33,306 bases of DNA, taken from positions 1-33,306 of the forward strand of contig JAIYDD010000213.1 in the NCBI GenBank assembly GCA_027487675.1, read 5' to 3'. The stretch comes from Acetobacteraceae bacterium. GTDB taxonomy: Bacteria; Pseudomonadota; Alphaproteobacteria; Acetobacterales; Acetobacteraceae. Position numbers and translations under genes: made by a program. The notes beneath the pieces were generated by a model. The model saw only the letters and a list, made by a program, of their open reading frames with translations, had not been told where the DNA came from and did not search any database. Of the stretch, positions 1 through 8,844 are shown in pieces. How positions within the stretch are numbered: the first letter of the stretch is position 1; the number at the start of each line of letters is the position of its first letter.

Positions 1-32
1 CCGGTCCGGTGTCGAAGGCCGCGCGGCTTCCG

Positions 33-3000
33 TCAGCCGCCGCCGGGGATCGCCGCCAGCGTGCGCGCCGCCACCTCCTCCAGCCTTGCCGCGGCGCGGG
101 CAGCCACCGGTGCCTCCCCATCCGCGGCCGCGGCCTCCAGCTCCGCCAGCAGTTCCGCCAGCCGTGGCGCGCCGGCAAGCCGGGCGGCGCCCTTCAGGCG
201 GTGCGCGGCGGCCGCGGCGGCGCCCAGCTCGCCCGCCGCCAGCGCGGCCAGCACCGCCCCGCTGTCCCGCCGCACGCCCTCGGCGAAGCTGTCCAGCAGC
301 GCGGCCAGCCGCGCCGGGTCGGTGCCGAACAGCCCGCGCAGCGCGGCGGGGTCGAAGAAGTCCTCCGCGCGCGGCGGCGCCTCGGGCGGCGCGGCGGCGC
401 AGCCGGGATCCTCCGGCAGCGCGCGGGCCAGGGTGCGGCCCAGCGCCTCCAGCGAGATCGGCTTGGGCAGGAAGCCGTCCATCCCGGCGGCGAAGCAGCG
501 CTCGTCCTCGCCCTTCAGCGCATTGGCGGTGACCGCGACGATCAGGGTGCGCGGCCGGCCGGGATCGGCCGCTTCCTCCCGCCTGATGGCCCGCGCCAGG
601 TCCAGCCCGTCCAGCACCGGCATGTGCAGGTCGGCCAGCACCAGCCGGTGCCGCCCCTGCCGCCACATCGCCAGCGCTTGCGCGCCGTCCTCCGCCATCT
701 CGGCCTCGCAGCCCAGCAGCTCCAGCTGGCGGGCCAGCACCTCGCGGTTCACCGGGTGGTCGTCGGCGACCAGCAGCCGGGCGGGGGCGGCGCGCGGCGG
801 CGGGGGGGCGGGCGGGTCGGCGGGCCCGGGCGCGGTGGCGGGCGCGAGCCGCAGCGTCACGGTGAAGCGGCTGCCGGCGCCGGGCGTGCTCTCGACCGTG
901 GCGTCCCCGCCCATGGCGCGCGCCAGCCGCCGCACGATGGACAGGCCGAGGCCGGTGCCGCCGAAGCGCCGCGTGGTGGAGCTGTCGGCCTGGGCGAAGG
1001 GCTGGAACAGGCGCGCCAGCTGGTCGGGGGTCATGCCGACGCCGCTGTCCTCCACCTCGATCACCGCCTCCACCGCCGCCTCGGCGAGCCGGGTCGCGGT
1101 GCGGATGCGCACGAAGCCGGCATCGGTGAACTTGATCGCGTTGCCGGCCAGGTTGAACAGGATCTGGCGCACCCGGACCGGGTCGCCGGCGACGATGTCG
1201 GGGCCCTCGGCCGCCGCCTCGACCGTCAGCGCCAGGCCCTTGGCGCGGGCCTGGACGGCCAGCCCTTCCATCGCGCCCTGCACCAGCCCGCGCAGCGAGA
1301 AGGGCACCGCTTCCAGCTCCATCCGCCCCGCCTCGATCTTCGAGAAGTCGAGCAGGTCGTCGATGATGCGCAGCAGCTGGCCGGCGCTGTCGCGGATCAC
1401 CGCGAGGCAGCGCGCCTGGGCGGGGCCGGGGGGGGTGCGTTCCAGCACCTCGATCATGCCGAGCACGCCGTTCATCGGCGTGCGGATCTCGTGGCTCATC
1501 GCGGCGAGGAAGGCCGACTTGGCGCGGTTGGCGGCTTCCGCCGCGTCGCGCGCGGCGGCCAGCGCCTCCTCCTGCCGCTTGCGGTCGGTGATGTCGGTGT
1601 AGGTGCGCACGCTGCGCCCGTCCGGCATGGTGGAGACGTCCACCTCGATCACCCGGCCGTTCGGGCGGCGGCGTTCGTAGCGCGCCGCGGCGGGGGCGGC
1701 GCCGGCGCGGATGGCGGCGAGCCTCCCCTCGGGGTCGGGCAGCGCGGCCAGTTCGCCCGCCGCGAGCTGCCAGGCCACGATCTCGTCCAGGCGGCTGCCC
1801 GGCTCGGCCAGGTGCTGCGGCAGGCCGAGCAGCTCCGCGGCGCGCCGGTTGGCGACCTGCAGCATGCCCTCCGGCGAGAACATCAGCAGGCCCTGGCCGA
1901 TATGGCCGATGGTGGCCGACAGCGCGGCCTCGGCGGCCTGCGCCTCGTCGCGCGCCACCTTCAGCTCGTCCTCCCGCGATTTCAGGCGGCTGACGTTGCG
2001 GAAGGAGGCGAGGACGCTGCCGTCGCTGAGCCGCCGGCGGGTGATCTCCAGCCAGTAGCCCGCCGGTGATTGCCGCAGGTCCGGCACCGGCCCCGGGTTC
2101 ATGATCGCGGCGAGCCGCGCGGCGACCGCTTCCTCGAGCGCCGCGGCATCGGCGGGGATGCGGCCATAGTCGCCGCGGCGGAACATCATGCGCAGGATGT
2201 CGCGGCCATCGGCGCCGGGGCGGGCGAGCTCGGGGGGGATGTCGTAGAAGCGCGCCAGCTGGTGGTTGATGAGGCGCACGCGGAACTCCGGGCTCCAGAG
2301 CACGACGCCGTCGGCCATGCCTTCCAGCACCGCCTCATGCGTCTCCCGCGCCGCGCGCAGCTGCTGTTCGCGGGCGACGAGGCCGGTGACCTCGCGATGG
2401 ATCAGCAGCAGGCCGCCATCGGCGGTGGCGACGCTGCGGGTCTCGATCCAGTCGCCGCTGGCCGCGCGCGCCAGCACTGGCGGCCCGCCGGGGCTGAGGG
2501 CGAGCGCGATGCGGGCCTGCACCACCGCCTCGAAGGCCGCCGGGTCGGTGGGGGGGGCGCCGAAATCGCCGCGTCGGATGCGGTGGCGCATGGCGTCCAC
2601 GGCGGAAGCCCCGGGGCGGGCGAATTCCGGCGGCATGTCGAAGAAATGCCGGGCCGCGCGGTTGGAAAGCTGGATGCGCAGGTCGGCGTCCAGCAGCACG
2701 ACGCCGTCGGTCATGCTGTCGAGGATCGTCTGCAGCTGCTCGCGCGCCTCGGACAGAAGCTGCTCGCGGCGCTTGAGCTCGGTGACGTCGCGATAGGTCA
2801 GCACGGCGCCGCCGCCCTCGACCGGCAGGGCCGCCACTTCCAGCCAGCGCCCGGCGCCGGCGGGGCGGACGAAGCTCGCCCCGCCCGGGCGGGTCAGCAC
2901 GGCAAGGCGGGCGTCGATCCGTGCCTCCAGCTCGTCCCCGGCCGCCGCGGGGGGGCCGAAATCGCCGCGCCGGTCCTCGAAGCGCAGCAGGTCGCGCAGC

Positions 3001-3542
3001 TCCGCGCCGGGTTCGGCGAGCGAATCGGGGATGTCGGCGATGCGGCGGGTGCGGCGGGTGGCGAAGACCAGGCGCAATTCATGGTCCCAGAGCAGGACGC
3101 CTTCGGACATCCGGTCCAGCACCTGTTCCAGGCGGGCGCGCGTGGCCTCCGCGGCGGCGGCGGCGGCGTGCGGCTCCGTCACCTCGTCCGCGCTCAGCAG
3201 CAGGCCAGAGGGAAGGGGGCGGAGGTCGATGCGGAACTCCCGCCCGGCGGCGGTGCGCCATCCATGCCGGGCGGGCAGCGGGGCGTCGGGCCAGGCGGCG
3301 GGGTCGGGCTGGCCGGCGGCGCCGTGGAAGGCGATGGCGGCGAGCAGCCCGGCGAGCCGCGTGCCGGGGGGGGGCATGCGCTGGCCGGGGGCGAGCAGGT
3401 CGGCAAGGCGGGGATTCGCCAGCCGCAGCCGGTGGTCGCGGTCGAACACCGCGCAGGGGCCGGGCAGATGGGCAAGTGCCTCCGCCTCGGGCGAGGCGGT
3501 GTCGGCGTCAGCATCCGGCAACGGGCTGTCCAAGGCGGCCAT
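33..3542 (-). CDS. Multi-PAS hybrid sensor histidine kinase with receiver and Hpt domains
   Basis: A predicted 1169-aa cytoplasmic sensor kinase that should pass phosphate His-Asp-His within one chain. I see five PAS-like segments at about 25-125, 136-256, 266-387, 398-520 and 535-655. PAS 2-4 each carry an RRGD(F/Y)G motif, the mark of PAS_7-type domains, so they look like internal duplicates. A HisKA domain follows with [10 protein letters not shown] (phospho-acceptor His684), then an ATPase domain with [17 protein letters not shown] and [10 protein letters not shown] receiver has ADLHMP (Asp971) and LPKP. A C-terminal Hpt has [12 protein letters not shown] (His1114). No membrane segment is evident, so the signal is probably intracellular. 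The start ATG at 3542 gives MAALDSPL; the open frame runs on to 6356, but that extension is not protein-like. The ribosome site is weak (GATGAAGGG abuts the ATG), so the start is less certain than the gene. The likely partner is the divergent response regulator at 4047; this is inferred from position only. Confidence 0.93.
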   Translation of the reverse strand: MAALDSPLPDADADTASPEAEALAHLPGPCAVFDRDHRLRLANPRLADLLAPGQRMPPPGTRLAGLLAAIAFHGAAGQPDPAAWPDAPLPARHGWRTAAGREFRIDLRPLPSGLLLSADEVTEPHAAAAAAEATRARLEQVLDRMSEGVLLWDHELRLVFATRRTRRIADIPDSLAEPGAELRDLLRFEDRRGDFGPPAAAGDELEARIDARLAVLTRPGGASFVRPAGAGRWLEVAALPVEGGGAVLTYRDVTELKRREQLLSEAREQLQTILDSMTDGVVLLDADLRIQLSNRAARHFFDMPPEFARPGASAVDAMRHRIRRGDFGAPPTDPAAFEAVVQARIALALSPGGPPVLARAASGDWIETRSVATADGGLLLIHREVTGLVAREQQLRAARETHEAVLEGMADGVVLWSPEFRVRLINHQLARFYDIPPELARPGADGRDILRMMFRRGDYGRIPADAAALEEAVAARLAAIMNPGPVPDLRQSPAGYWLEITRRRLSDGSVLASFRNVSRLKSREDELKVARDEAQAAEAALSATIGHIGQGLLMFSPEGMLQVANRRAAELLGLPQHLAEPGSRLDEIVAWQLAAGELAALPDPEGRLAAIRAGAAPAAARYERRRPNGRVIEVDVSTMPDGRSVRTYTDITDRKRQEEALAAARDAAEAANRAKSAFLAAMSHEIRTPMNGVLGMIEVLERTPPGPAQARCLAVIRDSAGQLLRIIDDLLDFSKIEAGRMELEAVPFSLRGLVQGAMEGLAVQARAKGLALTVEAAAEGPDIVAGDPVRVRQILFNLAGNAIKFTDAGFVRIRTATRLAEAAVEAVIEVEDSGVGMTPDQLARLFQPFAQADSSTTRRFGGTGLGLSIVRRLARAMGGDATVESTPGAGSRFTVTLRLAPATAPGPADPPAPPPPRAAPARLLVADDHPVNREVLARQLELLGCEAEMAEDGAQALAMWRQGRHRLVLADLHMPVLDGLDLARAIRREEAADPGRPRTLIVAVTANALKGEDERCFAAGMDGFLPKPISLEALGRTLARALPEDPGCAAAPPEAPPRAEDFFDPAALRGLFGTDPARLAALLDSFAEGVRRDSGAVLAALAAGELGAAAAAAHRLKGAARLAGAPRLAELLAELEAAAADGEAPVAARAAARLEEVAARTLAAIPGGG

Positions 3543-4046
3543 CCCTTCATCCCAGGCAATCGCACCAGCGGAAAAACAGGCGAGTGTCGTAGAAGCATCT
3601 ACCCTCTCCCCCCGTCGGGGGGCGAGCGCCGGCGCAGTGCGCCGCCGGGGTGGGCGGGGCGCGCGAAGCGCCGGTCCACCCCATGGATGTCGAAGCGCAG
3701 TCCGCAAAGCGTTGCGCGCCCCACCCCCGCCTCGCCGTCGGACGCCTCCGGCGTCGGACCCCGCCCGGGCGGGAAAGCCAGATCCGCGCCGCGTCGGCTC
3801 TTGTACGACGGCCTTGCCCGTCACCCTGCCACGACTTGCCGTTGCGCGTGTTTCGCGAGATGGGGGGATCGTTTCACCGCGGCGCGCGGAATGAGCCGCC
3901 TCATGGCTGGACCATGCGGGGGCGGCAGGCGCAATCTGCGCGCCGCGCAACGGTGTTGCCGACCCCGGGCCGCTTGTTGGCCCGGGGTGACGCGTTGCGG
4001 CGGTTCCGGCGCGCCAAGCGCCGGCGCCAGGCAGGGAGCATGGGGG
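3543..4046. repeat. 504-bp gap between divergent regulators, rich in inverted repeats
   Basis: No gene is supported here, although frames are open by GC bias. Several perfect inverted repeats are visible. They are CCCCCC-GTC-GGGGGG (3608-3622), CGGCGCA-G-TGCGCCG (3630-3644), a nested structure of GGGGTGG (3647-3653) with CCACCCC (3676-3682) around GGCGC-N5-GCGCC (3658-3672), GACGCC-TCC-GGCGTC (3741-3755), the palindrome CCCGCCCGGGCGGG (3760-3773), and ACCCCGGGCC-N7-GGCCCGGGGT (3962-3988). The gap must hold the promoters of both flanking genes. The density of hairpins suggests a dispersed palindromic element or operators; which one cannot be told from a single copy. Confidence 0.6.
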
Positions 4047-4772
4047 ATGGCGGCGGAAGCGACGTCGCTGCTGGTGGTGGAGGACGACCCGTTCCAGCGG
4101 GAGGCTGTCTGCGCGTACCTCGCCGGACAGGGCTTCGCGGTCGAGGGCGTGGGCGATGCCATGGCCTGCCGCGCCGCGGTGCGCGCCGCCATGCCCGACG
4201 CGGCGATCCTGGATGTGGGCCTGCCGGGGGGCGAGGACGGGTTCGCGCTGGCGCGGTGGCTGCGCGGGCTGTCGCCCACGCTCGGCATCATCATGCTGAC
4301 GGCGGCGGGCGACGTGGTGGACCGGGTGGTCGGGCTGGAATGCGGTGCCGACGACTACATCACCAAGCCTTTCGAGCCGCGCGAGCTGCTGGCGCGGATT
4401 CGCGCCGTGATGCGCCGCGCGACCGCCGAGCACCGGGTGGCGGAGAGCCTGCCGGCCGGGCGGGTGCGGATCGGCGCGGCGGTGCTCGACCTGCGGTCGG
4501 GCAAGCTGATGACGGCGGAGGGCAAGGAGGACCAGCTGACGGAGGGCGAGTTCACCCTGCTGCGGCTGTTCACCGAGCATCCGAACCGCGCGCTGCACCG
4601 CGACTGGCTGCTGGAGCGGCTTTCGGGCGACGAGGAGCCGGAGGCCTTCGACCGGGCCATCGACCTGCGGGTGATGCGGCTGCGGCGGAAGGTGGAGCGC
4701 AACCCGGCGCGGCCGATGGCGCTGCGGACGGTGCGCGGCGTGGGCTACCTGTTCGACCCGGAAGGGGTGTAG
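4047..4772 (+). CDS. OmpR/PhoB-family response regulator
   Basis: A 241-aa transcription factor. The receiver domain (about 7-120) has the acidic pair VVEDD, phospho-acceptor Asp56 in AILDVGLP, Thr85 in IIMLTA and Lys107 in YITKPFEP. The C-terminal winged-helix DNA-binding domain (about 140-236) has the family pattern [12 protein letters not shown], the acidic-Arg helix around [13 protein letters not shown], and ends with [10 protein letters not shown]. Length is normal for the family. The start ATG at 4047 gives [14 protein letters not shown]; an alternative ATG at 4040 is in another frame. GCAGGGAG upstream is the likely ribosome site. It is divergent from the hybrid kinase at 33-3542, which makes it the natural candidate for that phosphorelay, but a hybrid kinase with Hpt can also feed distant regulators. 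Targets are unknown. Confidence 0.93.
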   Translation: MAAEATSLLVVEDDPFQREAVCAYLAGQGFAVEGVGDAMACRAAVRAAMPDAAILDVGLPGGEDGFALARWLRGLSPTLGIIMLTAAGDVVDRVVGLECGADDYITKPFEPRELLARIRAVMRRATAEHRVAESLPAGRVRIGAAVLDLRSGKLMTAEGKEDQLTEGEFTLLRLFTEHPNRALHRDWLLERLSGDEEPEAFDRAIDLRVMRLRRKVERNPARPMALRTVRGVGYLFDPEGV

Positions 4773-4777
4773 GCCAG

Positions 4778-4803
4778 GATCGGCGATCAGGTGATCGCCG
4801 GTC
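4778..4803 (+). terminator. Candidate terminator hairpin after the response regulator
   Basis: A 12-bp stem with one G-U pair (GATCGGCGATCA / TGATCGCCGGTC) and a GG centre begins 5 nt after the TAG stop. No T-run follows, so it may be a weak or Rho-assisted terminator, or a palindromic protein site instead. Confidence 0.4.
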
Positions 4804-5021
4804 GTGGTCCGGCGTCTTGCGGCATCGGCTGGTGCACGCCTTCGGGCCTTGCGCCCCCCGGCGATCATCCGCGGGGCCACCGGTGGTGCCGGATGACGAC
4901 CCCGGCGGCGACCATCCGGATTTATTCCGCGGCGCCCGTTGAATCTTACAATAGAATCATGCTGATGCGCGGCCGGCGATCGGCCTAACTCCCCTGGCAC
5001 ACGAACCGACCAGGAGGCCCG

Positions 5022-6044
5022 ATGTTCAAGCCCGCCATGCCCGCCACCGGAAACCCCGCCATCGTCGCCCTGCGGCCGGGCGGATGCGGGATGCCGGGCG
5101 GCTTCCGCGCCGCGGCCGTCCCGCGCAGGCCGCTGTCCGGCGGGACCGAGCTTTCCCCGGGGCTCCTGCGCGTCACCTCGGCCCGCCGCGCCGAGGCCGT
5201 CGCGCAGCTGATCGAGGAGGTCCGCCGCGTCGAGCGGGCGCAGGGGGCGAGCCTCGACGGGCTGCACGCGATCGGCGACCTGCTCGCCGATCTCGCCGAG
5301 CAATTGCCCCTCTTCCCCCGCGACCACCTGCCGCCCGGCCCGGACGGCGCCGTGCGCTACCGCCTGCATGAGGATGCGGATGGCCGGGTCGCGTTGCACG
5401 CCGTGCTGGTGCCGTCCGGCCGCGTGGTCTCGGAGACGCATGGCAGCCCGGCCGTGCTGGCGGTGGTGCGGGGCCTGGCGGAGGCGGTGGTGACGCGGCC
5501 CGGCGGTGCCGACGCCGCGCCGACCGCGCCGGAGCCGCTCGGCCCCGGCGAGGCGCTGGTGCTGCGTGCGGGCGAGACGCTGCGGCTGGCCGGCGATGCC
5601 GGGCCGGTCCTCGTCCTCGTCCTGCAGGGCGTGGCGGCGGACAGGCAGGCTTCGGCCCGGCGCGGCGTCCGGCCGCCGGCCGAACCGCTGCCGCTGCACG
5701 CCGCAGAACTGATGGCCACGCTCGCCGCCGGGGAGGAACTGCTGCTGCTCGACCTGCGGGAGGAGGACGCCTTCCTGGCGGATGGCCACCCGGCCTTCGC
5801 GGTTTCCGTACCGCTGACGTGCCTGAAGGCGATGGTCGGCGCCATCGCGCCGCGCCTGTCCACGCGGATCGTGCTGACCGATGCGGACGGGACGCTGGCA
5901 CAGGCCGGCGCGGCGCTGCTGGCGCGGCTCGGCTACCGGAACGTCGGCGCCCTGATCGGCGGCGCGCAGGGCTGGACCGCCGCGGGCTTCGCGCTCAGCC
6001 GCGATGCGCGCGGGGTGTGGGGCCCCTCGGACCCGAGCCCCTGA
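5022..6044 (+). CDS. Cysteine-dioxygenase-like cupin fused to an inactive rhodanese-like domain
   Basis: A 340-aa protein with two recognisable parts. Residues about 45-205 look like a cysteine dioxygenase-type cupin: a helical N-terminal stretch, then [20 protein letters not shown] followed by [15 protein letters not shown]. In active relatives this loop usually reads HDHG; here it is ETHG, so the first metal-ligand His is Glu138 while His140 remains. Residues about 225-330 look like a rhodanese domain with [11 protein letters not shown] and ALIGGAQGW. The catalytic loop reads IVLTDADG, so the sulfur-carrying Cys is replaced by Asp287 in my alignment by eye. Both halves may therefore have lost classic catalysis and serve binding, sensing or scaffold roles. 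AGGAGG at 5012-5017 sits 4 nt from the ATG, which fixes the start. It stands alone, with no operon partner. The fusion call is inferred from motifs and not from a search. Confidence 0.65.
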   Translation: MFKPAMPATGNPAIVALRPGGCGMPGGFRAAAVPRRPLSGGTELSPGLLRVTSARRAEAVAQLIEEVRRVERAQGASLDGLHAIGDLLADLAEQLPLFPRDHLPPGPDGAVRYRLHEDADGRVALHAVLVPSGRVVSETHGSPAVLAVVRGLAEAVVTRPGGADAAPTAPEPLGPGEALVLRAGETLRLAGDAGPVLVLVLQGVAADRQASARRGVRPPAEPLPLHAAELMATLAAGEELLLLDLREEDAFLADGHPAFAVSVPLTCLKAMVGAIAPRLSTRIVLTDADGTLAQAGAALLARLGYRNVGALIGGAQGWTAAGFALSRDARGVWGPSDPSP

Positions 6045-6461
6045 GCCCGGCCGGCGCCGGAGGGATCCTGCACGAAGATCCGGGGCGCTGTCCTGGCAGG
6101 AGATCGAGGCCCGCAGGCGATCGTTCGAGGCGGTCGGCGCGGCGGGGCGTCGGCCCCGGCCGGCCGATGGCGATGCGTAAGGTGCGCGGGTCGGACGCCC
6201 TGGTCGACCCCGCCGCGATGGCGCGGGGCGCGCCGCGGGCGCGGCGCCGTCGCTGGATCGCGGAGCGTGGCACCGACCCCGACGCTGCCGACCAGGCCGG
6301 CCGCCGGGGAAGACCGTTGAGGGCATCGCCATGGCGCGGACCTGCCCCCACGGCATGTGCAGGCGGCGCGCTGCGATGGTGCCGGGGTGGCGCCGCCGCG
6401 ACCCCGGCCGGCGCGCAACATCCCTCGCCGCCCTGTCGCCGCCCCCTTCCGGGGTTGGCTG
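6045..6461. other. Intergenic region, 417 bp, nothing recognised
   Basis: This is the convergent gap between the cupin/rhodanese gene and comEC. Open frames cross it on both strands, but none has a convincing start, ribosome site or protein-like composition. I see no RNA gene, strong terminator or repeat. Confidence 0.6.
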
Positions 6462-8672
6462 TCAGTCGCGCGCGGTGGGCGCCGCCCCGCCGGGGTCCCG
6501 TGGCGCCATCGGCAGCGGCTCCGGCCGGCCGGGCCGCACATCCGGCACCCAGGGGCGGTCGCCGCGGCGGGCGGCGGCGGTCTCGATCCGCGCCGAACTG
6601 CCCTCCAGCCAGGCGGCGGTGGCGCCGTTGCGCCACAGGGTGAAGCGGTCCGTCACCGCGGTGCCGGTGCAGGCGCGGCGGATCGGCTCGGTCGCCACCA
6701 CCAGCGCGACATGGCCGCAGGCGGCGGCCAGCGTCGCGGCATCGGGCGGCTCGCCGCGGCGGGCGCCGCGCGGCGGCGGGGCGGTGCGCAGCAGCACCGC
6801 CTCCGGCCCGTCCGGGCGGGGGCGGAAGCGGCAGGCGGCGGGGGTGCAGGCGATGGCGCCATCCGCGGCCTCGCCGGTTTCGGGCAGGGGCTGCCAGGCG
6901 GTGGCGCCCAGCCGGCGCAGCATGGCGTCGCGGGTGAAGCTATCGGCGCCGGGCTGGCGGTGCAGGAAGACGCCCGCCTCGGTGCGCAGCGCCACCTGCC
7001 GTGCATCGGCCGCGACCAGCACGTCAGGCGGCCGCGCCATGAACCCCGCCGCCAGCGCGCCGAGCAGCAGCGCCAGGCCCGGCAGCCGCAGCCCGCCGCG
7101 CCAGAGGCAAAGCCAGCAGAAGCCGAAGGCGGCGAGCCCGAGCGCCGGGCCCGGCAGCGGCGGCAGGATGGGGCTGGCGCCGGGCAGGCCGGCCACCAGC
7201 CGCGCGATGACCAGGATGCCCTCGATGCCGAGGCCCATGGCCCAGAACGCGGGCTGGTCGAGGCCCAAGGGCACCAGCAGCAGGGCGACCATCCCGGCCG
7301 GCATCACCAGCAGAGAGGTCACCGGCACGGCCAGCGCATTGGCCAGCACGCCGAACAGCTGGAGCCGGCCGAAATGGTGCAGCCCGAAGGGCGCGGTGGC
7401 GGCGCCGGCCAGCAGCGAGGTGAGCGCCAGCCCCCCCACCACCAGCATCGCCCGTCGCCAGGCGCCGCCGCCGGCGCGGAAGGCAGCCAGCCGCGCCCGC
7501 AGCGCCTCATGCCCCGCGATCAGGCCGAGGACGGCGGCGAAGGACATCTGAAAGGACGGGCCGAGGAGCTCGGCCGGCGCGGCCAGCAGCACGACCGCGG
7601 CGGCGATCGCCAGCGCGCGCAGGCTGAGCGCCCGCCGCCCGGCCAGCAGCGCCAGCGTGACCAGCGCGGCCATGGCGAAGCTGCGCTGCATCGGCACCTG
7701 CGCCCCGGTCAGCAGCATGTAGAAGGCGCCGGCGGCCAGCGCGCCCAATGCGGCGGCCGGCTTGCCCGGCACCCGCAGCGCGACGAAGGGCACCAGCGCA
7801 ACCAGCAGCCGGAGCGTCGCGAAGGTGGTGCCCATGACGATCGTCATGTGCAGGCCGGAGACGGACAGCAGGTGCGCCAGCCCTGAATCGCGCATCGCCG
7901 CCATGGCGGGCGCCGGGATTGCGGCCTGGGAGCCGGTGAGGAGGGCCACCGCGATGGCGCCGGCCTCGCCCGGGATGGACGCCGCGATCCGCTGGCTGAG
8001 GAGTTGCCGCAGCGCCGCGATGGGGGCGCCGCCGCCGGGGCCGGCCGTGACCTCCGCCGGGCCGAGCGCGAAGCCCGAGCCGCCGAGGCCCGAGAAGAAG
8101 GCGGCGCGCCCGAAGTCCCAGCCATCCGGCACGGCGGGGCCGGAGGGGGCGCGGACCAGCGCCCGCACCGCGAGCGTGTCGCCTGGGGCCGGGCGGGCCG
8201 GGTCCTCGGCGCGCAGCCGCACCCGCAGCGTCCGCTCGAGCGGCGGGCCGGCATCCAGGCGCGGCGCGCGCAGCGTGACCCGGCGGCCCTCGGCCAGCGC
8301 CTCGACCAGCTGCACCGTGCCGGAGAGCTGCACGGCGGTTGCCGGCAGCACCAGGGCCGGGGGCATGCGCGCGGCGTGCCAGGCCGCGGCGCCGAAGCCG
8401 AGCAGCCCAGCGGCGCCCAGCCCGAGCAGCCAGCCGCCGAGCGGCGCGCGCCGGCCGAACGCGACGGCCGCCAGCAGCAGCGGCGGCACCAGCCAGAGGA
8501 TGGCGGGATCGGGTTCCTCGGTGGCGCCGAAATAGCCGAGCACGCCGAGGCCGAGCGCCACGCTGAGCCAGGGGGCGAAGCGGCCGTGCTGCGCGGCAAG
8601 CCCCGCCCAGGCCGCGTCGCGCAGGCGCGCGACCGGTCCGGTCAGGCCGGCCGGGGCCAGGGCGAGGCTCAT
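6462..8672 (-). CDS. comEC: ComEC/Rec2-family DNA uptake channel protein, without a recognisable C-terminal nuclease domain
   Basis: A 736-aa inner-membrane protein of the ComEC/Rec2 family, which moves single-stranded DNA across the inner membrane in natural transformation. The N-terminus (to about 210) has several membrane helices and the DUF4131-like OB-fold segment. The Competence domain contains LLTGSQAAI and the family hallmark HLLSVSGLHM (about 267-276), followed by many hydrophobic helices and GAQVPMQRSF. The last ~180 residues sit where many ComEC proteins carry a metallo-beta-lactamase-like domain, but I find no HxHxDH motif, so this part looks degenerate. ATG at 8672 (MSLALAP) is preferred; a TTG at 8711 is the only upstream in-frame option and lies in weak sequence. 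It is divergent from gltX, a pairing seen in other alphaproteobacteria. Whether this strain is transformable cannot be judged here. Confidence 0.88.
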   Translation of the reverse strand: MSLALAPAGLTGPVARLRDAAWAGLAAQHGRFAPWLSVALGLGVLGYFGATEEPDPAILWLVPPLLLAAVAFGRRAPLGGWLLGLGAAGLLGFGAAAWHAARMPPALVLPATAVQLSGTVQLVEALAEGRRVTLRAPRLDAGPPLERTLRVRLRAEDPARPAPGDTLAVRALVRAPSGPAVPDGWDFGRAAFFSGLGGSGFALGPAEVTAGPGGGAPIAALRQLLSQRIAASIPGEAGAIAVALLTGSQAAIPAPAMAAMRDSGLAHLLSVSGLHMTIVMGTTFATLRLLVALVPFVALRVPGKPAAALGALAAGAFYMLLTGAQVPMQRSFAMAALVTLALLAGRRALSLRALAIAAAVVLLAAPAELLGPSFQMSFAAVLGLIAGHEALRARLAAFRAGGGAWRRAMLVVGGLALTSLLAGAATAPFGLHHFGRLQLFGVLANALAVPVTSLLVMPAGMVALLLVPLGLDQPAFWAMGLGIEGILVIARLVAGLPGASPILPPLPGPALGLAAFGFCWLCLWRGGLRLPGLALLLGALAAGFMARPPDVLVAADARQVALRTEAGVFLHRQPGADSFTRDAMLRRLGATAWQPLPETGEAADGAIACTPAACRFRPRPDGPEAVLLRTAPPPRGARRGEPPDAATLAAACGHVALVVATEPIRRACTGTAVTDRFTLWRNGATAAWLEGSSARIETAAARRGDRPWVPDVRPGRPEPLPMAPRDPGGAAPTARD

Positions 8673-8844
8673 TCTCGCGCGTAGATTGAATTGCCGGCTG
8701 CCGTATGGCAATTCCGTGGAGAGTTGTTCATCGTGGTGGTGCCGCGCGCGGGGACGCCGTGGCGGCGCGGGCGTTCACCTCGGGCTCCGTCCTGGGCTAG
8801 ATGCGCCGGACCGGGCCCCGCGCCCCGCCTTCCAGGAATCCCGC

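Noticed and set aside
9-2069. 686-aa plus-strand frame opposite the kinase gene
   Set aside because: It is a shadow of the kinase codons, with low-complexity Arg/Gly/Ala composition and no motifs.
2070-4046. Long N-terminal extension of the response regulator
   Set aside because: It is antisense to the kinase and not protein-like; the receiver domain begins right after the ATG at 4047.
3543-6356. In-frame upstream extension of the kinase to a 2107-aa open frame
   Set aside because: The added residues are Arg/Pro/Ala-rich, antisense to the response regulator and the cupin/rhodanese gene, and lack domains. The frame is open because of GC bias.
6357-7886. 509-aa plus-strand frame opposite comEC
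   Set aside because: Gln/Gly/Arg/Ala-rich shadow of a clear membrane protein gene on the other strand.
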